Shown here piece by piece: positions 1 through 7,185 of a DNA stretch of 38,454 bases. Below the pieces are notes generated by a model that saw nothing but the letters and a program-made list of their open reading frames with translations, was not told where the DNA came from and searched no databases. A program made the position numbers and the translations under genes. This DNA comes from Paludibacter sp. (GTDB lineage: Bacteria; Bacteroidota; Bacteroidia; Bacteroidales; Paludibacteraceae), in assembly GCA_010365115.1 (NCBI GenBank), contig JAAFGX010000036.1, positions 1 to 38,454 on the forward strand, in the 5' to 3' direction. Position 1 is the stretch's first letter. Each line of letters begins with the position of its first letter.

Positions 1-566
1 ACGATTCACCAAAGATGATGGTCAATGCTACCGATCGTCCTGAGATTTACACTCAGGTAGGCACTGAAAAATTGGTTATCAATGGCTTGCAAACCTTGGA
101 ATTGAATACTGAAATACCACTTGGCTTTATGACCAAAACGGCTGGTACGGCTTTCAGCCTCAACGCTATCGATTTTATCAACTTCGATGCCGATACTAAA
201 CTCGTGCTGAAAGACAAATCCACTTCGCCTGCTACCGAAACCGAACTTACTGCCAACGGTGCTGCCTACGAGTTTAGCTCCGATGTAACCAATAGCACAG
301 GACGTTTCAGCTTGTTGTTCCGTACGTCAGGCAATACAACTGCTGCTGCACAGCTTCCAGGCAATCAGGTGAAGGTATTTGCCAATACACAAAATCAGAT
401 TGTGATTCAATCAGCCGAAAAGTGTAACTTTGCTATTTACAACATCACAGGACAGAAGTTGTTAAGTGGAACTACTACGCACTCCTCACTTCTCACTTCG
501 CCCTTGACACAAGGTGTGTATGTGGTAAAAGTAGGAGAAGTAATAGAGAAAGTAATTGTAAAATAA
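1..566 (+). CDS. 3' part of a T9SS-exported surface protein (5' end beyond window)
   Basis: The open frame runs in from the window edge, so the start is missing and the ATG at 15 is unlikely to be the true start. The last ~75 residues look like a T9SS type A sorting domain: a beta-strand segment around NQIVIQSAEKCNFAIYNITG, then GVYVVKVG and a basic end (KVIVK). The preceding ~100 residues (NATDRPEIYTQVGTEKL onward) form a beta-rich segment typical of the region before the sorting domain in large Bacteroidetes surface proteins. The protein is inferred to be exported across the outer membrane and anchored or released at the surface; the catalytic part is not visible. A close paralog (roughly 85% identical) lies in inverted orientation at 37889-38454. 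A 55-codon gene of a shared family follows 169 nt downstream. Confidence 0.8.
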   Translation, partial: DSPKMMVNATDRPEIYTQVGTEKLVINGLQTLELNTEIPLGFMTKTAGTAFSLNAIDFINFDADTKLVLKDKSTSPATETELTANGAAYEFSSDVTNSTGRFSLLFRTSGNTTAAAQLPGNQVKVFANTQNQIVIQSAEKCNFAIYNITGQKLLSGTTTHSSLLTSPLTQGVYVVKVGEVIEKVIVK

Positions 567-712
567 AAAAAAATCAATTCTATATCGACCCCCCAAATGG
601 GGGCTATAAGACACAGTTGATATAAACCAAATTGTATAAATTTCTTTCTAATTCGACTCTTAAGCCCTTTTCCTCCCTCTCCATTTTTGGAGAGGGTCGG
701 GGTGAGGATTAG
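567..712. repeat. Intergenic interspersed repeats (C-rich palindrome, GGAGAGGG hairpin)
   Basis: Three repeat modules fill the gap between the T9SS gene and the small downstream gene. Positions 567-593 (A-run, TCAATTCTATAT, GACCCCC) recur inverted at 12385-12411 with about one mismatch. Positions 587-612 contain CCCCC-AAAT-GGGGG followed by CTATAAGAC, related to copies at 11255-11289 and 30982-31093. Positions 675-696 form a perfect 8-bp hairpin CCCTCTCC/GGAGAGGG followed by TCGGGGTGAGG. The string TTCGACTCTTAAGCCCT (652-668) recurs at 12354-12370 with one mismatch. Repeats of this look are common between genes in Bacteroidetes genomes; the role is unknown, though the hairpins could stabilise or terminate transcripts. 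The equivalent gap beside the paralogous gene at the right end lacks them, so they probably inserted after the duplication. Confidence 0.6.
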
Positions 713-735
713 GGGTTGAGGGTCAAAATTTTCAA

Positions 736-903
736 ATGAACACCATGGAAACAAAAAAGACATACAGTATCCCACGCATTGAGTGTATTGTTCTCGATGC
801 CGACATTTCATTGCAATTGCAATCGGCTCAACCGCCTGAAGGTCCGGGTGAATCGCAAAACCTCAAAGCACCGGAGTACTTTAACAATAGTCCGTATGCC
901 TGA
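736..903 (+). CDS. Small protein (55 aa) of unknown function, paired with T9SS gene
   Basis: This 55-codon frame is too short for most gene finders. It starts ATGAACACC; a second ATG at 745 gives METKKTYSIP and may be the true start. The product begins with a KKTYSIPRIE segment, has a central LDADISLQLQSAQPPEGPGE stretch and ends PEYFNNSPYA. It has no signal peptide or membrane segment. A paralog at 37636-37803 matches 47 of 55 residues and sits in the same place, just downstream of the paralogous T9SS gene, with both ends of the frame conserved. That repeated arrangement is the main evidence that it is a real gene. The KxYxxPxIExxxLD start resembles many uncharacterised Bacteroidales small proteins. 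No function is assigned. Confidence 0.6.
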   Translation: MNTMETKKTYSIPRIECIVLDADISLQLQSAQPPEGPGESQNLKAPEYFNNSPYA

Positions 904-905
904 TA

Positions 906-1207
906 TTATTTAAAATGATTATCCGCATAATAAACAGTAAATACATTTTATGCAATTGAAAAAAGATATTGAGGGACGTAGTCCTGTAATCTTAGTCGCT
1001 AAGTATAATTCATTCAAAATAAGCCGCTTTAGTGGTGTTATCTTTAAATTATATTAAACAAAGATTCCAGAGCGCCCGTCAAGTCGTGATGTTCCATACG
1101 CTCATCAATTATTTCTTTTGCCTAAATACTACTAAGATATCAGAGCTACGCTGCTGAATTCGAAAATTATTTAAACTGCTAGTTATGCGGATAATCATCT
1201 TATTTAA
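906..1207. mobile_element. MITE-like element with 16-bp terminal inverted repeats
   Basis: ATGATTATCCGCATAA at 915-930 is repeated as its exact reverse complement TTATGCGGATAATCAT at 1183-1198. An 8-bp direct repeat TTATTTAA (906-913 and 1200-1207) flanks the pair and looks like a target-site duplication, although it is AT-rich and could arise by chance. The ~285-bp interior has no open frame of note, so the element would be non-autonomous and depend on a transposase encoded elsewhere. The paralogous small gene at the right end is followed by TATTTAG without an insertion at this exact point, which resembles an empty site. A solo copy of the same terminus (TTGCGGATAATCAT) occurs at 37572-37585. 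The transposase family is not identified. Confidence 0.55.
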
Positions 1208-1232
1208 TATGACTATCTGCTTTTACATCTAT

Positions 1233-1318
1233 AAGAAACAGGCTACAAGCGACATCCGAGTCGCTATGGTAGTTTAACAAATAATTAAGCTACCACTTTG
1301 GTGTTTCTTGTTTTTTTT
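1233..1318 (+). ncRNA. Candidate structured RNA: three-way junction plus T-run
   Basis: Complementary segments suggest a closed three-stem fold. An 8-bp closing stem pairs AAGAAACA (1233-1240) with TGTTTCTT (1302-1309). A 6-bp hairpin pairs AGCGAC (1248-1253) with GTCGCT (1260-1265). An 11-bp hairpin pairs 1267-1277 with 1285-1295 with one G-U pair. An eight-T run follows at 1311-1318, as in an intrinsic terminator. It lies 70 bp upstream of the 1207-residue T9SS gene and just outside the MITE-like element. It could be a small RNA, a leader attenuator or an unusual terminator. It does not match the purine riboswitch core, which also has three stems, and I recognise no known class. Confidence 0.45.
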
Positions 1319-1387
1319 AGGGAACTTCGATGAACTTTAGTTCTTAAATCATATAATAATTCTTATTAATTTATTTATTTATTTATA

Positions 1388-4300
1388 ATGAAAAAACAAT
1401 TTTATCTTTTTTACTTGCTTTTGTTTTTATCTACCTCTATTTCTGCACAGACTCTCTTATTCGATGATTTTGAGAGTGGAATGGGAAATTGGAAGTTTTC
1501 CACTGCATCTGGTGGGAACGACTACAGAGTAACTGCTTTGGAAGGAGTTAATGGTTCAACAGCTGTACGTTGCCAGTCTATTGGAACTCCAAATTTTATG
1601 ATATCTCCTGCTGTTAATTTTACTGTGAACAAACCTTGTCAGGTAAGTTTTATGTCTAAATCTAAAACAGCCAATTCACGTAAGATTGAAGTTTACTATA
1701 ATTCTTCGAGTAGTTTTAATGGTAATGAAGTTTTAATTGGCAAAACTGCTTTCCTTGGTACTACCTATGCTAAACAAACGTTCGATTTTCTCAATCCACC
1801 AGCCGGAGTTAATTATATTATTCTTAAGGGAGAGGGTACAGGATATGTTTATATGTATGTAGATAATTTTGAAGTGACTCAAACTTCAAACTTCAAACCT
1901 ACTACTAGCATTACATTTCCTATAAATAATGCCACACATATCGCAGGAACTTCATTGCCGGTGACTGTTAATGCTGCCGATGTAGATGGCACTATTGCTA
2001 AAGTAGATTTGTATTATCGTGGTGTATACCTTGCAACAAAAACTGTCTCGCCTTATACCTTTTCAGTTCCAGATATTGCTATTGGCAATAGTGAATTATA
2101 TGCCATTGCTTATGACAATAAAAACGATTCTACTATTTCGTCCATAATTACTGTTGCTGGGATAAATACACCACCAACATGTAATCTTACCTCACCTTTA
2201 ACAGATATTTCCATCAATCAAGGTGCTTCAGTCCTTTTTGAAGCCAATGCATCTGATGATGATGGTACTATTTCACAGATTTCTTTTTTAGTAAATGGTA
2301 GCATTGTCTTTACAGATACTACGGCTCCTTATAGTTTTGCGTGGAGTCATCCTAATGCAGGTAGCTATACAGTTACAGCAATGGCAACTGATAATACAGG
2401 TTTATTTACATATAGCTCTCCAATAGTAATTACATCCAATGCCACTACATCAGGAGTTTTAATATATGAAAATTTTGAAAATGGTGTAGATGATTGGGCT
2501 CTTTCTAAAGCAGCAGGAGGCAATGATTGGCTAATCAAAAATGCAATAGGTGTCAGTGGAACTAAATGTTTACGCAGGCAAAGTACAGGAGAAAATTTTA
2601 TTCGCTATATAACTCCTATATATTTTTCAGCTTCTACCTATACAATTTCTTTGCAAGCCAAAGCCCAAACAGCAGGTCGTTTGAAATTCAAAGCGGCGCT
2701 TGTAAATGGCACTGATACAATTTGGAGCGATGTTTCAAATTATGTTAGTAATGCTTATGCTTCTTATACGTTTTCACTCAACTGCCCAGTAGCCGGGAAT
2801 TATTCCTTTTTGTTGCGATGCGAAGCTACAAGTCAAATGCAATATATTGAAATGCTTATTGATGATATAATTGTTTCAGGACTGGGAGGACTAGATGCTA
2901 ACGTTCCACCAGTTGTTGGATTTGCTTCTCCTGCTAATGCCGCCCAAGTATCACTAAATGAGTCTGTCCTCTTTTCTGCGAATGCATACGACCCTGATGG
3001 CTCTATCGCAAAAGTGGAGTTTTATGTAGGTATCAATAAAATTGGTGAAGTTACATCGGCTCCTTATACCCTTAACTGGGTAACTAATTATCCAGGCGTC
3101 TATTCGATAAAAGCTGTTGCAACTGATAATAATGGTAAAACTTCAGAGGTAGTTAATACCTTGTTTGTAAATTATGCCGATCGCAAGGTGTATGATATTT
3201 CGATGTCATCTCATCTAGGTGGCGAAACTAATTCAGGAAAAGTGTATGGTACTGAAATTTTATCAGATGGTGTAATAGTACTTGCTTGCGATTGGGGATC
3301 TGTAATTCCCGATGGAGCAGTTCTTCACTTACTCAATGGAGCCACAATAGCTTCAAGAGGGTCTGTGGTGCGGTTGTCAGCAGATGGAAAAAGAGTTCTT
3401 TCGATTACAAAAATAGGAAATTATGCTGTGGATATATCGACTGATGATAACGATAATATTTATGTGGCTGCCGGAAATAGTGGAATGGTTAAGTTAAATC
3501 GGTTGGCTGACCAACTAATTTATGCCAAAGTTTTGTCCAAAAATGTTTATCGGATTGATGCTGGAAAAACAGGATACGTAGTAATTCTTACTCGTCCAAA
3601 TTTGGATTTTACCGAAAAAAAAATGGATAAAGTTACGAATATCGTTTTGAGTCCTTCGGGAGATATTTTATTTTCTTTCGGTGGAGCCTCGACATACAGC
3701 AACGATGTATGTATCGACGAAACATCACAATCGGTAGTGGTTGTTGGTTGGAAAAATTTTTCTACATGGGAAGGTGCTCACACTTACCCAGTAGATGTTC
3801 CTGGTTATAAAATTTATTCTTTTTCAGGTATTCAAAAGTTCGAGGGATATAATTGGAGCAATGATAGAAATTCGCCCAATTGGTTAAATCGTGCAGAGAA
3901 TAATATGGCAGATTCACGTATTTCTCGTTGTGATATTGGACAAGATGGATTACTTTATTTTGGAGCCGAATGTTCGGGTGGAAATCACATATTCCGATAT
4001 AGTCCATACGATAATATGAAAAAGGTGCGCATTGTAGGTGGCGACAGCTATCACAGTTTAACAAATGTTGGTACAGAATTTCACACTTTTATAGGTCGTA
4101 TCAATATCACTAATGGCAATTATATTGAAGGACAGAGCTTTACCGCTCGATTGTCATCTGGAAAAGGGAATACGCTCGATATGGAGGGCGGAAATCTTAC
4201 AGCTGATGCTAATGGTCGTGTGTATTTTACTGGTGCTGCGAGTTCAGGCACTCCACTAACGTTGGATCGTTTGCCTGATTTAAATTATACTGGAGGAGCT

Positions 4301-5011
4301 TTCATATATATAATGAATCCAACTTTGCAATATCGTGAATTGGTAGATAGAGTTATTATTAAAAATAGAGGTAGAGGTATTGCAATACGAAAATTTGGCA
4401 ATTATAACCAAACTATTGTTTATGGTGGTGAAGTAACTTACGATACGGGGAAACCGGAACAAGCCCTAATCTATGCAAAAAATCCCCTACAACCCGATTT
4501 TATGGGAACGAGTCCTGAACAAGTTTCAGGTTTCATCGCTATGATTGGTGGAACTACCCCTGCTAAATACGATGTTGTAATTGATGGTGCGTTGGCAGTT
4601 CAATATGCCGAGGGTGATAAAATTACACTAGAAACACCCGAAACTAAAAATGGCGAAGTTTTCAGTTACTGGAATGGTGGCGGTAAATACATTGCCGATT
4701 CTACAAAAATATCAACGACATTCTCAGTTCCCGGCAAAAATGTCCAACTGACTCCTGTGTACGAAACTTCGACTTCAATTTTAAACACAGTTAGTTTTGA
4801 CTTCAAAATCTATCAAAATTCTGTTTCTAATTCTATAACTATCGAAACATTTACAAATATCTCTTTACCATTATCGCTTAATGATTTGAATGGCAGATTA
4901 TTATTAAAAACTGAAGTTTCTAGCAGTAAATCAATTTCCTTGTCGGGCATTATTAAAGGAGTTTATATTTTGACGGTTGGCAATACAACTAAAAAATTAG
5001 TAGTTTATTAA
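1388..5011 (+). CDS. Multidomain T9SS surface protein with duplicated jelly-roll and Ig-like domains
   Basis: This 1207-residue protein has a signal peptide (MKKQFYLFYLLLF...ISAQ, cleavage near residue 20). Residues ~22-165 and ~355-497 are two related modules, each opening with an F(E)xGxxxW pattern and a GGNDxxxxxAxGVxGxxxxR stretch, likely jelly-roll carbohydrate- or surface-binding domains. Residues ~170-257, ~260-350 and ~503-597 are Ig-like domains with the DxDGxIxxVxFxxxG and APYxxxW features of the bacterial Ig (Big_7-like) family. Residues ~600-1065 look like a beta-propeller of about 450 residues, followed by a short beta-rich repeat (AEGDKITLETPE). The end is a T9SS type A sorting domain (SLNDLNGRLLLK, GVYILTVG, KKLVVY). 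It is inferred to be a secreted, glycan-binding or scaffold protein; no catalytic motif was recognised. A terminator hairpin follows at 5044. Confidence 0.8.
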   Translation: MKKQFYLFYLLLFLSTSISAQTLLFDDFESGMGNWKFSTASGGNDYRVTALEGVNGSTAVRCQSIGTPNFMISPAVNFTVNKPCQVSFMSKSKTANSRKIEVYYNSSSSFNGNEVLIGKTAFLGTTYAKQTFDFLNPPAGVNYIILKGEGTGYVYMYVDNFEVTQTSNFKPTTSITFPINNATHIAGTSLPVTVNAADVDGTIAKVDLYYRGVYLATKTVSPYTFSVPDIAIGNSELYAIAYDNKNDSTISSIITVAGINTPPTCNLTSPLTDISINQGASVLFEANASDDDGTISQISFLVNGSIVFTDTTAPYSFAWSHPNAGSYTVTAMATDNTGLFTYSSPIVITSNATTSGVLIYENFENGVDDWALSKAAGGNDWLIKNAIGVSGTKCLRRQSTGENFIRYITPIYFSASTYTISLQAKAQTAGRLKFKAALVNGTDTIWSDVSNYVSNAYASYTFSLNCPVAGNYSFLLRCEATSQMQYIEMLIDDIIVSGLGGLDANVPPVVGFASPANAAQVSLNESVLFSANAYDPDGSIAKVEFYVGINKIGEVTSAPYTLNWVTNYPGVYSIKAVATDNNGKTSEVVNTLFVNYADRKVYDISMSSHLGGETNSGKVYGTEILSDGVIVLACDWGSVIPDGAVLHLLNGATIASRGSVVRLSADGKRVLSITKIGNYAVDISTDDNDNIYVAAGNSGMVKLNRLADQLIYAKVLSKNVYRIDAGKTGYVVILTRPNLDFTEKKMDKVTNIVLSPSGDILFSFGGASTYSNDVCIDETSQSVVVVGWKNFSTWEGAHTYPVDVPGYKIYSFSGIQKFEGYNWSNDRNSPNWLNRAENNMADSRISRCDIGQDGLLYFGAECSGGNHIFRYSPYDNMKKVRIVGGDSYHSLTNVGTEFHTFIGRINITNGNYIEGQSFTARLSSGKGNTLDMEGGNLTADANGRVYFTGAASSGTPLTLDRLPDLNYTGGAFIYIMNPTLQYRELVDRVIIKNRGRGIAIRKFGNYNQTIVYGGEVTYDTGKPEQALIYAKNPLQPDFMGTSPEQVSGFIAMIGGTTPAKYDVVIDGALAVQYAEGDKITLETPETKNGEVFSYWNGGGKYIADSTKISTTFSVPGKNVQLTPVYETSTSILNTVSFDFKIYQNSVSNSITIETFTNISLPLSLNDLNGRLLLKTEVSSSKSISLSGIIKGVYILTVGNTTKKLVVY

Positions 5012-5043
5012 ATAACAATAAATTATTTTGTGCAATATAAAAA

Positions 5044-5080
5044 TGGCAGTATATAATTTTATACTGCCACTTTGTACTTT
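5044..5080 (+). terminator. Rho-independent terminator after the 1207-aa gene
   Basis: TGGCAGTAT (5044-5052) pairs with ATACTGCCA (5061-5069), and the stem can extend inward through further A-T pairs. It is followed by a T-rich tract ending in TTTTTT. It lies 33 bp after the stop codon of the large T9SS gene. A similar GGCAGT/ACTGCC stem is used at 35586-35616. Confidence 0.75.
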
Positions 5081-5086
5081 TTTATT

Positions 5087-6362
5087 ATGAGAAAAACCTA
5101 TGCTATTTTCAGTTTTCTTGTTATCAGTACTTTGGTCTTTGTTACTCAGTTTTATCCTACCGTAGTTGATAATAAATTAGCCAATTGAAAAGATTTTGCT
5201 TTTTGGGAAATGAAAACAATTTATACCAAAACATTTCATATATCTCAAAATAAACCCAATGCTAGTGATGACAATGCTGGAACAGAATTGTATCCTTATA
5301 AAACAATAAACATAGCAGCACAACTTCTTGAGCAGGGAGAACGTGTAAATATTCATCAGGGTATTGCACGGTATGGTCTCTACTTCGCGTGGTCATCATT
5401 GGATAGTGGAAAATTGTACTATAAAGTGGGCAAACAGTGTGGGCATTGATATGGGAAACGAATCATGGAGTACAACGAATCAAGTGGGAATAGCTTTTCA
5501 CATCTTTCGTAGAAATATCGTACGTAACTGTGGCATTTTTGGTTTGCAATGTATCAGAGCTAAATCCATGTTAGTCGAAGATAATATGTTCGAAAACATA
5601 GGTTTTCATGATGCTGAACATACTTTTGAATCGGCAGCAGTTAAATTCCATTAGGCGGAAAACTGCTTAATTCGTCACAATGTTTTTTCAAAAATAACTT
5701 ACGTATCGGGATTATGGCTCGAATATAATAGCAATAAAAATTGCCGTATAACTTCCAATTTGTTTTCTGAAATTACCACTGCATGAGGTGGAATATATAT
5801 TGAAGTTAGCCGTAACAATTGCTTGGTAGATTACAATGTTTTTTATAAGATGCGCTCTCAATATTGGCTTTCAGGCGATTACGGAGCTGGAGGATCGGCT
5901 TTTTATACAGATGGTTTTGATAGTATAAATTTCGTAAACAACCTGATTATCAATACAAAAAATACAGGTTACGGCGCTTACCTAAATGCAGAACGATTAG
6001 TTAATATGCGTGGAGGTATAACCATCGACCATCGGGTTGAACGAAATGTTTTTATAGATTGTAAAAAGTATGCAATTGAATTTGCAAATACACGAAATTT
6101 TTCGGATGATAATCTGTATTTCAATTCTAAGTCCGGATATATTAAAATCGAGAATCCGTTACCGCCACTTCTATTCGACATAGAGGCTACAAATAAACTT
6201 TAGGGCTGGGATCGAACCAGTAAAACTGGTCAACTTAGTTATGAATTTAATGTTGATACAAGAAATTGTAAGTTTAAAAACACGAATGTTTATCCTGAGT
6301 TTTGGTTTTTAACATCAGCAAATTCCGAGTTTAATACCGACCCCAGATTTGTATCAAAATAA
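5087..6362 (+). pseudogene. Decayed secreted parallel beta-helix protein (polysaccharide lyase-like)
   Basis: The ATG at 5087 opens a signal peptide (MRKTYAIFSFLVISTLVF). The frame then hits TGA at 5186-5188 but continues as FHISQNKPNASDDNAGTELY and GERVNIHQGI, the start typical of right-handed beta-helix lyases or glycosidases. A frameshift or deletion near 5350 moves the reading into the frame of 5364. That frame continues through TAG 5652-5654, TGA 5784-5786 and TAG 6201-6203 to TAA 6360-6362. The translated pieces keep beta-helix features: repeated short turns such as HNVFSKI, SNLFSEI, NNLIIN and RNVFIDC. The recovered length is about 420 residues, shorter than intact relatives, in keeping with a loss near 5350. 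The family is probably PL- or GH-type beta-helix, not determined further. It is clearly a pseudogene unless stop codons are read through. Confidence 0.85.
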
Positions 6363-6658
6363 AGTCAAATGACAAAATCGATTTCCTTTAAAACAATTTT
6401 TAATTATCTTTGAAGTTGATTATTTTTTCATCCATCTTTTTTTTTAGTGTTATGTTAAGTATATTATAACACATTATAATAGTTATAAATCATTGCTGCA
6501 TAGTATTTTCAAATTTTCAAATTAGCACATTTTCAAATTAACATAGCACTAGTTCTGATTTGATTTTTAGAAAATACCGATGATATTTTTTTGTTTAAGT
6601 AACCATTTCTTGAAATTTATGGACATCCACTCTTGGATACAACTAGTAAAAGCACCTT
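6363..6658. other. Non-coding gap with TTTTCAAATT repeats before the DoxX cluster
   Basis: No plausible gene is visible. Positions 6505-6545 contain three close copies of ATTTTCAAATT, a simple AT-rich repeat seen between genes in many Bacteroidetes. The gap should contain the promoter of the plus-strand cluster that starts at 6659, but I could not identify a convincing TTTG / TAnnTTTG pair. Confidence 0.5.
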
Positions 6659-7150
6659 ATGATAGAAAAAGCAAACACCCTAAATTACTCTCGCCCGCAA
6701 CTTTTTGCATTAGTTACCTTGCGCACTTTAATAGGATGGTACTTCCTCTATGAGGGATTGATTAAACTTTTTAACTCAAATTGGACATCATTGGGTTATT
6801 TGAAAGATTCGAAAGGTTGGTTCGCTCCTGCTTTTAATTTACTTACCTCCGATAAATGGTTGATGACCCTCGTTGATTTCATTAATATATATGGACTGTT
6901 AATTATTGGTTTATTCCTAATTTTAGGTTTTTTTGCACGCTATGCAGAAATTGCTTCAATTATATTTTTAAGTCTCTACTATCTATCTCATCCACCATTA
7001 ATTGATGTCAATTATATGCTTCCAACCGAAGGTTCGTATCTTTGGGTCGACAAAAACTTGATTATTCTTTGCGCTGTAGTTGTACTCATGTTGTTCCCTT
7101 CATCAAAGCTCGTTGGACTCGACAGATTAGTTTTTAAGAAAAAAAAATAG
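6659..7150 (+). CDS. DoxX-family inner membrane protein
   Basis: The 163-residue product has four likely membrane segments: around residues 14-34 (LFALVTLRTLIGWYFLYEGL), 75-95, 97-112 and 128-148. The first ends in an F/Y-xEGLxKL pattern typical of the DoxX/DoxD-like family, which is related to the thiosulfate:quinone oxidoreductase membrane subunit. In this family a role in quinone-linked electron transfer is suspected but not proven for most members. The gene lies 35 bp upstream of an exported Gfo/Idh/MocA oxidoreductase, probably in one operon. A DoxX protein beside such enzymes suggests it could pass electrons from the oxidoreductases to the membrane, which is an inference. The length is normal for the family and no damage is seen. 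Confidence 0.85.
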   Translation: MIEKANTLNYSRPQLFALVTLRTLIGWYFLYEGLIKLFNSNWTSLGYLKDSKGWFAPAFNLLTSDKWLMTLVDFINIYGLLIIGLFLILGFFARYAEIASIIFLSLYYLSHPPLIDVNYMLPTEGSYLWVDKNLIILCAVVVLMLFPSSKLVGLDRLVFKKKK

Positions 7151-7185
7151 AAAATAAATAATTACCCCCACTTGCTCCCATTATT

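Noticed and set aside
437..811. Minus-strand 124-codon open frame across the left-end repeats
   Set aside because: It overlaps the T9SS gene and the interspersed repeats, has no recognisable domain and conflicts with the conserved small gene at 736-903.
1233..1309. Purine riboswitch, because of the three-stem layout and size
   Set aside because: The conserved joining sequences (such as UCUACC in J2/3) and kissing-loop bases of that class are absent.
5186..6203. Stop-codon reassignment or read-through (both TGA and TAG inside the beta-helix gene)
   Set aside because: Neighbouring genes use TGA and TAG as normal stops, and a frameshift is also present, so decay is the simpler explanation.
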